Assembly: GCA_041879295.1 (NCBI GenBank)
Contig: CP047152.1
Location: 687,501-751,500 of the forward strand
DNA length: 64,000 nucleotides
DNA from: Pseudomonas putida
GTDB taxonomy: Bacteria; Pseudomonadota; Gammaproteobacteria; Pseudomonadales; Pseudomonadaceae
Direction: 5' to 3'
Positions within the stretch are counted from its first letter, which is position 1. Each line of letters starts with the position of its first letter. Positions 11,223 through 19,604 of this stretch are shown one piece after another. The position numbers and the translations under genes are program-made. The notes beneath the pieces are model-generated. The model searched no databases. It was given only the letters and a program-made list of their open reading frames with translations, and was not told the origin of the DNA.

Positions 11223-11652
11223 CACCCGTATCGGCCAGAACACCGAAGTCACCCTGCACTTCGCGCTGCACCTGGAAAACGGCGACACCGTCGACAGCAC
11301 ATTCGATAAAGCCCCAGCCACCTTCAAAGTGGGTGATGGCAACCTGCTGCCGGGCTTTGAAAACGCCCTGTTCGGCTTCAAGGCCGGCGACAAGCGAACC
11401 GTGGCAGTGGCCCCGGAGAACGCCTTCGGCCAGCCTAACCCGCAGAACGTGCAGGTCATGCCGAGGTCCAACTTCGAAGGCATGGAGTTGTCCGAAGGGC
11501 TGCTGATCATCTTCAACGACGCCGCCAACACCGAGTTGCCGGGGGTGGTCAAAGCGTTCGATGACGACCAGGTCACCATCGACTTCAATCACCCACTGGC
11601 TGGCAAGACCCTGACCTTCGAGGTGGAGATCCTCGAGGTGAAGGCCCTGTAA
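11215..11652 (+). CDS. fkpB: FKBP-type peptidyl-prolyl isomerase (SlpA/FkpB)
   Basis: Cytoplasmic FKBP-type prolyl isomerase/chaperone of the SlyD-SlpA branch (145 aa). The FKBP core is interrupted by an insert-in-flap domain, with [18 protein letters not shown] at the start and [16 protein letters not shown] in the middle. Unlike SlyD it has no histidine-rich metal-binding tail. Overlaps lspA by eight bases and is 14 bases upstream of ispH, so it belongs to the same transcript. Confidence 0.93.
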   Translation: MTDTRIGQNTEVTLHFALHLENGDTVDSTFDKAPATFKVGDGNLLPGFENALFGFKAGDKRTVAVAPENAFGQPNPQNVQVMPRSNFEGMELSEGLLIIFNDAANTELPGVVKAFDDDQVTIDFNHPLAGKTLTFEVEILEVKAL

Positions 11653-11666
11653 GCCTGGAGCCGAGC

Positions 11667-12614
11667 ATGCAAATCAAACTCGCCAACCCTCGCGGCTTTT
11701 GCGCCGGGGTCGACCGGGCGATCGAGATCGTCAACCGCGCGCTGGAAGTCTTCGGCCCGCCGATCTATGTGCGCCACGAAGTGGTGCACAACAAGTTCGT
11801 GGTGGAAGACTTGCGTAACCGCGGCGCCATCTTTGTCGAAGAGCTGGACCAGGTACCGGACGATGTCATCGTCATCTTCAGTGCCCACGGTGTTTCCCAG
11901 GCCGTGCGCCAGGAAGCGGCTGGCCGTGGCCTGAAAGTGTTCGATGCCACCTGCCCGCTGGTGACCAAGGTTCACATCGAAGTGGCCAAGTACAGCCGCG
12001 ATGGTCGTGAGTGCATTCTCATCGGCCACGAAGGGCACCCCGAAGTCGAAGGCACCATGGGCCAGTACGATGCCTGCAACGGCGGCGCCATCTACCTTGT
12101 CGAAGACGAGGAAGATGTTGCCAACCTGCAGGTGCGCGACCCGGACCACCTGGCTTTCGTCACCCAGACAACACTGTCGATGGACGACACCAGCCGCGTC
12201 ATCGATGCTCTGCGTGCACGCTTCCCGAACATCGGCGGCCCGCGCAAGGACGACATCTGCTACGCCACCCAGAACCGCCAGGATGCCGTCAAGCAATTGG
12301 CTGGCGAGAGCGACGTGGTGCTGGTGGTCGGCAGCCCGAACAGTTCCAATTCCAACCGTTTGCGCGAGCTGGCTGAGCGCATGGGCACCCCGGCCTACCT
12401 GATCGACGGTGCCGAGGACCTGCAACGCGGCTGGTTTGAGCAAACCGCGCGGATCGGCATCACCGCCGGTGCTTCGGCACCCGAAGTGCTGGTGCGCGGC
12501 GTGATCGAACAGCTCAAGGCCTGGGGCGCCACTGGCGCTGAAGAGCTGGACGGGCGTGAAGAGAACATCACCTTTTCAATGCCCAAAGAGCTGCGTGTTC
12601 GCTCGCTGATCTAA
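11667..12614 (+). CDS. ispH: 4-hydroxy-3-methylbut-2-enyl diphosphate reductase
   Basis: Last enzyme of the MEP isoprenoid pathway. It reduces HMBPP to IPP and DMAPP with an Fe-S cluster. Three cluster cysteines are visible, in GFCAGVDRA (residue 12), DATCPLVTK (about 96) and [11 protein letters not shown] (about 197), along with the conserved [12 protein letters not shown] block. Length 315 aa is standard. It ends the murJ-to-ispH run and is followed by a GC-rich hairpin. Confidence 0.97.
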   Translation: MQIKLANPRGFCAGVDRAIEIVNRALEVFGPPIYVRHEVVHNKFVVEDLRNRGAIFVEELDQVPDDVIVIFSAHGVSQAVRQEAAGRGLKVFDATCPLVTKVHIEVAKYSRDGRECILIGHEGHPEVEGTMGQYDACNGGAIYLVEDEEDVANLQVRDPDHLAFVTQTTLSMDDTSRVIDALRARFPNIGGPRKDDICYATQNRQDAVKQLAGESDVVLVVGSPNSSNSNRLRELAERMGTPAYLIDGAEDLQRGWFEQTARIGITAGASAPEVLVRGVIEQLKAWGATGAEELDGREENITFSMPKELRVRSLI

Positions 12615-12637
12615 GGGGCTGCATCGCCGCCAATGCA

Positions 12638-12657
12638 GGGGCTGCTTTGCAGCCCTT
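12638..12657 (+). terminator. probable terminator after ispH
   Basis: GGGCTGC-TTT-GCAGCCC stem followed by only three T. It lies between convergent ispH and fimT. Confidence 0.5.
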
Positions 12658-12690
12658 TCGCGACACAAGACCGCTCCTGCAATGACCGCC

Positions 12691-13173
12691 CTAGCAGCGG
12701 CCAGTGCTCAGGTCCTCTGTAACCAACCTGACTCTGCCGCTTGATGCCAGCGCCACTTGATATCGGCTGCGAGCAGAGGAGCGTTCGCACATTTCCAGTG
12801 TTGCACCCAGCCAGCCGTTGCCCGACGTCATTGGCACGCCCAGCGCACTGAATTTGAACTGCTCACCACGATTGCTGACTATTTTCAGGGGCTTTGCCAG
12901 CCGCTGCTCACGCAGCACCTGCCGGTTATGCTCCAGCACTACCCGCCAACCATTCCCCCAATTACCGTCCAGCGCCAGCACCAGCACCGGCTGGCCCTGC
13001 AACAGCGCATGGCTGCGTGCACTACGCAACGCTTGGGCCAGATCACGCGCTGCTGCTGCCCTGTGAAGGTCATCGCTCATTCTGGCGTAGGCCGGTATGC
13101 CGAACTGCGTCAGCAACACCGCCACGGCCAAGGCCGACAACATTTGTATCAGTGTTACGCCGCGTTGCTTCAC
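12691..13173 (-). CDS. fimT: FimT/FimU-type minor pilin (GspH family)
   Basis: Type IV minor pilin or pseudopilin (160 aa). A short leader ends at RG, and the mature part begins VTLIQMLSALAVAVLL, a hydrophobic N-terminal helix for membrane storage and assembly. Unusually the residue at mature position 5 is Gln instead of the near-universal Glu. The globular part fits the GspH/FimT family, with two cysteines far apart. It is encoded on the opposite strand from the other minor pilins, sharing a 109-base divergent region with pilV. In P. aeruginosa fimU, pilV, pilW, pilX, pilY1 and pilE run in one direction. Confidence 0.8.
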   Translation of the reverse strand: MKQRGVTLIQMLSALAVAVLLTQFGIPAYARMSDDLHRAAAARDLAQALRSARSHALLQGQPVLVLALDGNWGNGWRVVLEHNRQVLREQRLAKPLKIVSNRGEQFKFSALGVPMTSGNGWLGATLEMCERSSARSRYQVALASSGRVRLVTEDLSTGRC

Positions 13174-13282
13174 CGTGCATTCCTCCCTGGACGTGCTTGG
13201 CTATAGCTTCCTGGCGGTTGGACAAGAGATCCAGTCGCCCAAGTTGAAAGCAATGACGGGAAAAGTCGCAGGAGGTGCAGGG

Positions 13283-13465
13283 ATGCACGCAAGGCAAGGG
13301 GGCATGACGCTTCTGGAAGTGTTGTTGGCGGTTGTGGTCGTGGCCGTGGGTCTGTTCGCAACGGCTGCGATGCAATTGCAGGCATTGCAGGCTGTGGACA
13401 GCGCGCGCCGTGACGGCCAGGCGGCGATGGCGCTGCACAGCGAACATGAGCGCAGGCGGCGATGA
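13283..13465 (+). CDS. pilV: truncated PilV-like minor pilin
   Basis: The N-terminal part of a PilV-type minor pilin. A leader ending in GG is followed by MTLLEVLLAVVVVAVGLF, with Glu at mature position 5 and the transmembrane helix. The start ATG 13283 has a strong AGGAGG. The reading frame stops after 60 aa, whereas PilV proteins are normally about 130-190 aa, so the entire globular domain is absent. The stop overlaps the pilW ATG (ATGA), so an internal deletion that preserved coupling is more likely than a random nonsense mutation. Whether the product is functional is unknown. Confidence 0.7.
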   Translation: MHARQGGMTLLEVLLAVVVVAVGLFATAAMQLQALQAVDSARRDGQAAMALHSEHERRRR

Positions 13466-14100
13466 GGCGCTGTCAGGCAGGGCTTGGCTTGCTTGAGATG
13501 GTGGTGGCGCTGGCGATCGGATTGATGCTGCTGGCGGCGGCCAGCCAGCTTTTTGTCTCCGCGCACCAGACTTGGCGCCTGCAAAGTACGGCAGTGCGCA
13601 TGCAGGATTCTGCGCGGCTTGCATTGCTGCGCATGGCGCAGGATATCCGCATGGCCGGGATGTTCGGTTGCCTGCGTCTGAGCCCAGGCGACTTTCTGGT
13701 CCCCGGCGCGGAGCAGGCCTTTGCCCGGCCCTTGGCGAGTGGCCCGTCAAGTTTGAGCCTGGTTGTCGCTGAGTTACCAGGGTATGCCGGCGACCCCGAC
13801 TGGACCTTGCTGACAAACTGTATCAACACGGTGGAGGTACACAAGGAGCGCGCGCAAGGTAGCGACACGCTTATGGCTGTGCCTGTCAGCCGGCATCGCT
13901 ATGTTCACGTTGGAAGTACGCTTTACTTCGAGCGGCGCGGCCGTAATCAGCCCTTGGTCGATCACGTGCGCGAACTGCGTGTAGTGCAGGTGGCTGGAGA
14001 GCGGATCGATCTTCAGCTGACATTGTATGAGCCGACCTTGCAGCTTGAGCAGCACCATGCGCTGAGCGTCGCAATTCGCAACCCGGTCCCCGCTTCATGA
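13462..14100 (+). CDS. pilW: PilW-type minor pilin
   Basis: Minor pilin of 212 aa with a leader ending in AG and a mature start LGLLEMVVALAIGLMLL, keeping Glu at position 5. The MRMAQDIRMAGMFGC-like stretch near residue 55-75 is typical of PilW. It probably contributes to the priming complex that starts pilus assembly. Four-base overlaps with pilV upstream and pilX downstream show one operon. Confidence 0.82.
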   Translation: MRRCQAGLGLLEMVVALAIGLMLLAAASQLFVSAHQTWRLQSTAVRMQDSARLALLRMAQDIRMAGMFGCLRLSPGDFLVPGAEQAFARPLASGPSSLSLVVAELPGYAGDPDWTLLTNCINTVEVHKERAQGSDTLMAVPVSRHRYVHVGSTLYFERRGRNQPLVDHVRELRVVQVAGERIDLQLTLYEPTLQLEQHHALSVAIRNPVPAS

Positions 14101-14561
14101 CTCGCCAGCGTGGCGTGGTTCTTCTACTGGCCTTGATCCTGAGCGTCCTGCTGGGCCTGCTTGCCACATCTGCCCTGCGTGACGCGTTGGTGGAAACACG
14201 GATGACCGGCTACCTGAGCGATGGCCTGCTGGCGCTGGAAGAGGCAGAAGCCACTTTGCTGGCCGGGGTACGCGAACTTGAACGGGCGCCCCCTGACGCT
14301 TGTAACGCGTGCCTGCCGCCGCCCAAGCCGCACGATCTGGTTGGGCAGTGGCAAGGTACCCAGACCGGTTTTTTCCAAGTGCAGAACCTGGGTGTCAGCA
14401 AATGTGCCGCGCACATGCCCGAAGGGCAGCCGGTTAGTCTGTTCCGGGTTACCGCTGTCAGTAAGCAAAGCCGCTCGCGACATGTGCTGGAAGCGATCTA
14501 CGCCGTGGCTGGCAATCAAACCCAACGCATCACCTGGCGACAAAGATTGCGAGGAGACTGA
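14097..14561 (+). CDS. pilX: PilX-type minor pilin
   Basis: Minor pilin of 154 aa beginning MTRQRG, then VVLLLALILSVLLGLLA. It lacks Glu at mature position 5, as do PilX and the related GspK pseudopilins that sit at the fibre tip. The conserved AD-like RDALVETRMTGYL segment after the helix is the PilX_N pattern. It lies directly before pilE, with no pilY1 gene between. Confidence 0.78.
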   Translation: MTRQRGVVLLLALILSVLLGLLATSALRDALVETRMTGYLSDGLLALEEAEATLLAGVRELERAPPDACNACLPPPKPHDLVGQWQGTQTGFFQVQNLGVSKCAAHMPEGQPVSLFRVTAVSKQSRSRHVLEAIYAVAGNQTQRITWRQRLRGD

Positions 14562-14562
14562 C

Positions 14563-14952
14563 ATGCAGCAAGGCTTGAGCCTGATCGAGTTGTTGATTGT
14601 GCTGGCCGTGACCGGCATTCTGGCAGCCATTGCCTACCCCAGTTACAGCGACCAGCTTCGGCGAGCCGCGCGCAGCGAAGTGGTTGGCCTGCTGCATGAT
14701 GCCGCCCTGCGCCTGGAGCGCCACCGCGTGCGCACTGGCCAATACGCCGAGGGCGACCTGGTCTTGCCCGAAGGTACCCGCTACTACAGCCTTCAGGCCC
14801 AGCGCGACAGTGACACCTTCACGCTGCGCGCCCGGCGGCTACCGCATGGGCTGATGGCGCAGGATGGCTGTGGCGATTTCCAGCTCGACCAGGCTGGCAT
14901 GCAGCGCAATCCGGGTGCCGTTGAGCACAGCACGCACTGCTGGGGAAGCTGA
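14563..14952 (+). CDS. pilE: PilE-type minor pilin
   Basis: Pilin-like protein of 129 aa. The leader MQQG is followed by LSLIELLIVLAVTGILAAIAYPSY, a canonical type IV pilin helix with Glu at position 5. The start ATG 14563 follows GAGGAG. Two cysteines near the C-terminus (DGCGDF and HCWG) can form the D-region disulfide. It closes the pilV-pilW-pilX-pilE operon. Confidence 0.82.
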   Translation: MQQGLSLIELLIVLAVTGILAAIAYPSYSDQLRRAARSEVVGLLHDAALRLERHRVRTGQYAEGDLVLPEGTRYYSLQAQRDSDTFTLRARRLPHGLMAQDGCGDFQLDQAGMQRNPGAVEHSTHCWGS

Positions 14953-15006
14953 AGGTTCAATGATGCCCGGTGCATCGCGGTTTTACTTCAGGTGTTGGAT
15001 CGACAG

Positions 15007-16104
15007 ATGAGCAAGCAAGTAGTGGTGGTCGGCGGCGGGGTGATCGGCCTGCTGACGGCATTCAACCTGGCAGCCAAGGTCGGCCAGGTGGTGGTGTGCG
15101 ATCAGGGTGAGGTTGGCCGAGAGTCGTCCTGGGCTGGCGGAGGCATTGTCTCGCCGTTGTACCCGTGGCGCTACAGCGCCGCAGTGACCGCTCTGGCGCA
15201 CTGGTCGCAGGACTTTTATCCACAGCTGGGCGAGCGTCTGTTCGCCAGCACCGGTGTCGACCCCGAAGTTCACACCACCGGGCTGTACTGGCTCGACCTG
15301 GACGACGAGGCCGAAGCGTTGGCCTGGGCCGCGCGCGAGCAGCGGCCGCTGAGTGCCGTGGATATTTCGGCGGCCTACGATGCGGTCCCGGTGCTGGGCC
15401 CGGGCTTCAAGCACGCCATCTACATGGCTGGCGTGGCCAATGTGCGCAACCCGCGCTTGGTCAAGTCGCTGAAGGCGGCGTTGCTGGCGCTGCCGAACGT
15501 GACCTTGCGCGAACATTGCCAGATCACCGGCTTCGAGCAAGAAAAGGGGCGCGTGACCGGTGTGCAGACTGCCGATGGCGTACTGGCGGCGGATGAGGTT
15601 GTGCTCAGCGCAGGCGCCTGGAGTGGCGACCTGTTGCGTACCCTTGGCCTTGAGCTGCCGGTTGAGCCCGTGAAGGGCCAGATGATCCTGTTCAAGTGCG
15701 CTGAAGATTTCCTGCCGAGCATGGTGCTGGCCAAGGGGCGCTATGCGATTCCGCGACGTGACGGGCACATTCTGGTGGGGAGCACGCTGGAACACGCCGG
15801 GTATGACAAGACCCCGACCGGGGATGCGCTGGAAAGCCTGAAGGCATCGGCGGTGGAGTTGTTGCCTGAGCTTGAAGGCGCCACAGTGGTGGCGCACTGG
15901 GCGGGACTACGGCCGGGGTCGCCAGAAGGCATCCCTTACATTGGGCCTGTGCCAGGGCATGAAGGGTTGTGGCTGAACTGCGGGCATTATCGCAATGGGC
16001 TGGTGCTGGCGCCGGCTTCGTGCCAGCTGTTTACCGATTTGCTGACTGGTGCCGAGCCGATCATCGACCCGGCACCCTATGCGCCAGAAGGGCGTTTGGG
16101 CTGA
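15007..16104 (+). CDS. thiO: glycine oxidase ThiO
   Basis: FAD-dependent amine oxidase of the DAO family (365 aa) that oxidises glycine to the imine used for the thiazole ring of thiamine. The N-terminus VVVVGGGVIGLLTA is the FAD-binding GxGxxG fold, and the C-terminal YRNGLVLAPAS and GLRPGSPEGIPYIG motifs are typical of ThiO. ATG 15007 gives the usual length; an upstream in-frame GTG at 14992 would add five residues. It follows pilE by 54 bases but is functionally unrelated. Confidence 0.9.
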   Translation: MSKQVVVVGGGVIGLLTAFNLAAKVGQVVVCDQGEVGRESSWAGGGIVSPLYPWRYSAAVTALAHWSQDFYPQLGERLFASTGVDPEVHTTGLYWLDLDDEAEALAWAAREQRPLSAVDISAAYDAVPVLGPGFKHAIYMAGVANVRNPRLVKSLKAALLALPNVTLREHCQITGFEQEKGRVTGVQTADGVLAADEVVLSAGAWSGDLLRTLGLELPVEPVKGQMILFKCAEDFLPSMVLAKGRYAIPRRDGHILVGSTLEHAGYDKTPTGDALESLKASAVELLPELEGATVVAHWAGLRPGSPEGIPYIGPVPGHEGLWLNCGHYRNGLVLAPASCQLFTDLLTGAEPIIDPAPYAPEGRLG

Positions 16105-16113
16105 GAGCATCTT

Positions 16114-16136
16114 CCCGCTCCCACGGTGGGAGCGGG
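16114..16136 (+). repeat. REP-derived hairpin after thiO
   Basis: CCCGCTCCCAC and GTGGGAGCGGG form an almost loopless 11 bp palindrome ten bases after the thiO stop, made of the same GGGAGCGGG core as the REP elements. It may act as a transcription barrier or mRNA stabiliser. Confidence 0.6.
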
Positions 16137-16163
16137 TTCTGTGTGCATCCGCGGGTTTTGCGC

Positions 16164-16394
16164 TCAACCCTTGTGGCCAGGGCCCTGCTGCAGGTGTGCC
16201 TGGCTGCAGTACCACTCATTACCCTGCTGCAGCGCCCGGTCGTTGGGCAGGTGCACGCCGCAATGGGCGCAGCGCACCATCTTCAGCGGCGCATCCAGCT
16301 TCGCCTCGGGGTGCGACTGCTGGCTGACTTTGAACTTGCGCCACAGCCAGAACGCGGCGGCGATCAGGGCGATCCAGAAAAGTAGGCGAACCAT
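16164..16394 (-). CDS. PP0621 family small membrane-anchored protein
   Basis: Conserved Pseudomonas protein of 76 aa, function unknown. One N-terminal transmembrane segment (MVRLLFWIALIAAAFWLW) is followed by a short cytoplasmic or periplasmic domain. That domain has CAHCG and a later C..H pair (WYCSQAHLQQG), suggesting a small zinc finger. The ATG at 16394 was chosen because the hydrophobic segment begins there; longer in-frame starts add a non-conserved extension. Located downstream of bamD on the same strand, separated by a terminator. Confidence 0.75.
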   Translation of the reverse strand: MVRLLFWIALIAAAFWLWRKFKVSQQSHPEAKLDAPLKMVRCAHCGVHLPNDRALQQGNEWYCSQAHLQQGPGHKG

Positions 16395-16443
16395 GGTGTC
16401 CAGCTTGTCGATTGAAGAAGCCGACAGTCTAGGACGCGGCCAA

Positions 16444-16473
16444 TAAAAAAGGGAGGCCCAAGGCCTCCCTTTC
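16444..16473 (-). terminator. bamD terminator
   Basis: GGGAGGCC-TTG-GGCCTCCC stem followed on the minus strand by a run of six T, 15 bases past the bamD stop. Confidence 0.85.
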
Positions 16474-16488
16474 ATTCACCGCCGAAGG

Positions 16489-17508
16489 TCAGTCGAACAG
16501 ACCAAAGGTCATGTAGCTGAACCAGGAACGGTCTTTCTCGGCTTCTTTCGGGCCTTCCGGCACGATCGGGTCGCCGTTCTCGTCTTTAGGCAGCAGCTCC
16601 CGCGGCATCTCGTCGCGCGCGTCCTGGAACTGCTTGACCACGTCCTGATTGGCGCGGGTTTCGCCTGGCGGCAGCGGGGTATCGGTTTCGATCAGGCCCA
16701 AGGTGGCCTTGGACAGCCAGCCGCGGCCGTCAGACTCGGTCTGCTTGGGCTGGAACTCGCCATCGACCAGGCTCGGGTGGTCCGGGTAGTTGAGCTTGAG
16801 GGTTTCCAGGCTCGTGGCGGCCAGTTCGTCCAGGTGCAGCTTCTGGTACGACTCGACCATCACTGCCAGGCCGTCACCGACGGACGGGGTTTCCTGGAAG
16901 TTTTCGACCACGTAGCGGCCACGGTTGGCAGCAGCTACATAAGCCTGGCGGCCCAGATAGTAGTCGGCCACGTGAATTTCGTACGAAGCCAGCAGGTTGC
17001 GCAGGTAGATCATGCGCTGCTTGGCGTCTGGTGCGTAGCGGCTGTTGGGGAAACGGCTGGTCAGCTGGGCGAACTCGTTATACGAGTCGCGGGCGGCGCC
17101 CGGGTCACGCTTGGTCATGTCCAGCGGCAGGAAGCGCGCCAGCAGGCCGCGGTCCTGGTCGAACGAGGTCAGGCCTTTGAGGTAGTAGGCGTAATCGACG
17201 TTCGGGTGCTGCGGGTGCAGGCGGATAAAGCGCTCGGCGGCCGACTTGGCGGCCTCGGGCTCGGAGTTTTTGTAGTTGGCGTAGATCAGCTCGAGCTGCG
17301 CCTGATCGGCATAGCGGCCGAACGGGTAGCGCGACTCCAGGGCCTTGAGCTTGTTCACGGCGCTGGTGTAGCTGGAATTGTCCAGATCAGCCTGGGCCTG
17401 CTGGTACAGTTCGGCCTCGCTGAGGTTCTCGTCAATGACCTCTTTATTAGAGGAACAGGCCGCGGTAAGTCCGAGGATGGCGATCAGCAGCAGGTGTTTC
17501 ACTTGCAT
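16489..17508 (-). CDS. bamD: outer membrane assembly lipoprotein BamD
   Basis: Essential lipoprotein of the BAM complex that inserts beta-barrel proteins into the outer membrane. The signal peptide [20 protein letters not shown] ends in a lipobox with the acylated Cys at residue 18. Five tetratricopeptide-like repeats follow, with the [15 protein letters not shown] and [15 protein letters not shown] segments conserved in BamD/ComL. Length with ATG 17508 is 339 aa, longer than E. coli BamD by a C-terminal acidic extension common in Pseudomonas. Divergent from rluD. Confidence 0.95.
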   Translation of the reverse strand: MQVKHLLLIAILGLTAACSSNKEVIDENLSEAELYQQAQADLDNSSYTSAVNKLKALESRYPFGRYADQAQLELIYANYKNSEPEAAKSAAERFIRLHPQHPNVDYAYYLKGLTSFDQDRGLLARFLPLDMTKRDPGAARDSYNEFAQLTSRFPNSRYAPDAKQRMIYLRNLLASYEIHVADYYLGRQAYVAAANRGRYVVENFQETPSVGDGLAVMVESYQKLHLDELAATSLETLKLNYPDHPSLVDGEFQPKQTESDGRGWLSKATLGLIETDTPLPPGETRANQDVVKQFQDARDEMPRELLPKDENGDPIVPEGPKEAEKDRSWFSYMTFGLFD

Positions 17509-17655
17509 GGCGGCTTGCGTCCCTTTGACGGCCGCTGTCTTGGGCGGTGCCGTCCTGTTATGATGAGCGCCCCGGCTAACCCCGGGACAAAAGAAGCCGT
17601 ATTTAACCACAAGCTCGCAGCCGAAACCAAAGGCTGTGCGCCCGCCGAATCGAGC

Positions 17656-18618
17656 ATGTCCGAGATCATTCAACTTAGCGCAGAGGTACCGTCCGAACTG
17701 GGCGGCCAACGCCTCGACCAGGTCGCCGCCCAATTGTTCGCCGAGTACTCGCGTTCGCGGCTAACTTCGTGGATCAAAGAGGGCCGCCTGACGGTCGATG
17801 GTGCAGTCGTGCGCCCTCGAGACCTTGTTCATGGTGGTTCTCTGCTTGCCCTGGAGGCCGAGCAAGAGGCCCAGGGTGAGTGGATCGCAGAAGATATCGA
17901 ACTGGATATCGTCTACGAAGACGACCACATCCTGGTGATCAACAAGCCTGCCGGGCTGGTTGTGCACCCGGCGGCAGGGCATGCCAGCGGCACCTTGCTC
18001 AACGCGCTGCTGCACCATGTGCCAGACATCGTCAACGTGCCGCGCGCCGGTATCGTGCACCGCCTGGACAAGGACACCACCGGCCTGATGGTGGTGGCCA
18101 AGACCCTGCAGGCGCAGACCAAGCTGGTCGAGCAGATGCAGGCCCGCAAGGTCAGCCGCATCTACGAGTGCATCGTGATCGGCGTGGTGACTGCCGGTGG
18201 CAAGATCGACGCGCCCATCGGCCGCCACGGCGGCATGCGCCAGCGCATGGCTGTAACCGACGGCGGCAAGCCGGCGGTCAGCCACTACCGTGTACTCAAG
18301 CGCTTCCGCTCGCACACCCATGTGCGGGTCAAGCTGGAAACCGGCCGTACCCACCAGATTCGCGTGCACATGGCCCATGTGGGTTTCCCGCTGGTAGGCG
18401 ACCAGACGTACGGCGGGCGCTTCCGTATTCCGCCCGCTGCCAGCCCGACCATGGTCGAAGCGGTCAAGACCTTCCCGCGCCAGGCGCTGCACGCGCGTTT
18501 CCTTGCCTTGGCCCACCCGATTACCGGTGAAGTCATGAAGTGGGAATCGCCACTGCCGGATGACTTCGTCTGGTTGCTGTCGCTGCTGAACCAGGACCGC
18601 GAGAGTTTCATCGGATGA
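17656..18618 (+). CDS. rluD: 23S rRNA pseudouridine(1911/1915/1917) synthase
   Basis: RluA-family synthase (320 aa). An N-terminal S4 RNA-binding domain (about residues 18-75) is followed by the catalytic domain with [13 protein letters not shown], which contains the catalytic Asp. Modifies helix 69 of 23S rRNA. Start ATG 17656 gives the family length. A TATGAT box at 17559-17564 is a possible -10 for this gene in the shared region with bamD. The stop overlaps pgeF by four bases. Confidence 0.94.
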   Translation: MSEIIQLSAEVPSELGGQRLDQVAAQLFAEYSRSRLTSWIKEGRLTVDGAVVRPRDLVHGGSLLALEAEQEAQGEWIAEDIELDIVYEDDHILVINKPAGLVVHPAAGHASGTLLNALLHHVPDIVNVPRAGIVHRLDKDTTGLMVVAKTLQAQTKLVEQMQARKVSRIYECIVIGVVTAGGKIDAPIGRHGGMRQRMAVTDGGKPAVSHYRVLKRFRSHTHVRVKLETGRTHQIRVHMAHVGFPLVGDQTYGGRFRIPPAASPTMVEAVKTFPRQALHARFLALAHPITGEVMKWESPLPDDFVWLLSLLNQDRESFIG

Positions 18619-19355
18619 GTGGCCTGACACAGGCGTTGCTGTTCCCCGACTGGCCGGCCCCGGCCTCGGTGCGCGCCTGTGTCACCACCCGTCAGGGCGG
18701 CGTCAGCCTGCCGCCCTATGAAACCTTCAACCTCGGCGACCATGTTGGGGATGACCCTGCCGCGGTCGCCGAGAACCGCCGCCGCCTGAGCGAACAGTTC
18801 GCCATCCAACCGGCCTGGCTCAAGCAGGTACATGGCCTGGTGGTGGCGGATGCCGACCCGGCTGTGGTCGCCGAGGCCGATGCCAGCTGGACCCGCCAGC
18901 CTGGCATTGCCTGCACCGTGATGACCGCCGATTGCCTGCCTGCGCTGTTCTGCGACCGCGCCGGCACCCGCGTGGCGGCGGCGCATGCTGGTTGGCGCGG
19001 GCTGGCGGGTGGCGTGCTGGAAGCCACGCTGGACCGGCTGGCGCTGCCGCCAGAAGAGGTGCTGGTGTGGTTGGGGCCTGCCATCGGCCCGCAAGCGTTC
19101 GAAGTGGGGCTGGAAGTGCGTGATGCCTTTACCGCCGTGCACCCGCAAGCAGCTCGGGCATTCGTTGATGGCGAACGGCCAGGCAAGCTGTTGGCGGATA
19201 TCTATGAGCTGGCGCGTATTCGCCTGGCTGCCCGTGGAGTGACTGCTGTTTATGGCGGTGGCTTGTGCACGGTCAGTGATGCGCGGTTCTTCTCCTATCG
19301 CCGTACCCCGCAGGGTGGGCGCTTCGCATCGTTGGTCTGGCTGGACCCGCGCTAG
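18615..19355 (+). CDS. pgeF: purine nucleoside phosphorylase/laccase-domain protein YfiH (PgeF)
   Basis: Member of the YfiH/LACC1 family (246 aa), known as a peptidoglycan editing factor and as a purine nucleoside phosphorylase and adenosine deaminase. Metal-binding residues are visible in VTTRQGG, MTADCLPALF (Cys) and AAAHAGWRGLAGG (His). ATGA overlap with rluD shows co-transcription, an arrangement conserved in many gamma-proteobacteria together with bamD and clpB nearby. Confidence 0.9.
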   Translation: MSGLTQALLFPDWPAPASVRACVTTRQGGVSLPPYETFNLGDHVGDDPAAVAENRRRLSEQFAIQPAWLKQVHGLVVADADPAVVAEADASWTRQPGIACTVMTADCLPALFCDRAGTRVAAAHAGWRGLAGGVLEATLDRLALPPEEVLVWLGPAIGPQAFEVGLEVRDAFTAVHPQAARAFVDGERPGKLLADIYELARIRLAARGVTAVYGGGLCTVSDARFFSYRRTPQGGRFASLVWLDPR

Positions 19356-19360
19356 CCTGT

Positions 19361-19458
19361 ACCGGCCTCTTCGCGGGCACGCCCGCTCCCACAGAGATTC
19401 CGCAAACGTTGAAACCGGTGGTGTACCTGTGGGGGCGAGCACGCCCGCGAATGGCCCC
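19361..19458. repeat. inverted pair of REP elements
   Basis: Two REP units in opposite orientation, CCGGCCTCTTCGCGGGCACGC at the left and GCACGCCCGCGAATGGCC at the right, with CTCCCACAG and CTGTGGGGGCG arms between. Sits in the gap between pgeF and the clpB promoter. Confidence 0.8.
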
Positions 19459-19471
19459 CATTAATCCAACA

Positions 19472-19489
19472 GGTTGACTTCGGTCAACC
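19472..19489 (+). other. UUCG-loop hairpin upstream of clpB
   Basis: GGTTGAC-TTCG-GTCAACC, a perfect 7 bp stem closed by a stable UUCG tetraloop, nine bases before the predicted heat-shock -35 box. There is no T-run, so it may be a weak end of the pgeF transcript or a protein-binding palindrome. Confidence 0.55.
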
Positions 19490-19497
19490 CCGCTAAG

Positions 19498-19526
19498 CTT
19501 GAATCTTCCAGAATCAGCCTTATCTA
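19498..19526 (+). promoter_or_regulatory. sigma-32-type heat-shock promoter of clpB
   Basis: CTTGAA and CCTTATCTA separated by 14 bases match the sigma-32 consensus (CTTGAA, 13-15 bases, CCCCATNTA) at nearly all informative positions. The element lies 79 bases upstream of the clpB start, as expected for a heat-shock gene. Confidence 0.75.
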
Positions 19527-19604
19527 TAAAGTCATCTCAGGCAGGTTTCTTTATAAACAGGCGCTGTCCATCGCTCCGACCTGCCCTTTAAAGGAAGGTA
19601 CACC

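Noticed and set aside
13097..13465. A longer PilV protein starting at 13097
   Set aside because: The upstream part has no pilin features and overlaps fimT on the other strand; the ATG at 13283 has AGGAGG and a proper leader peptide.
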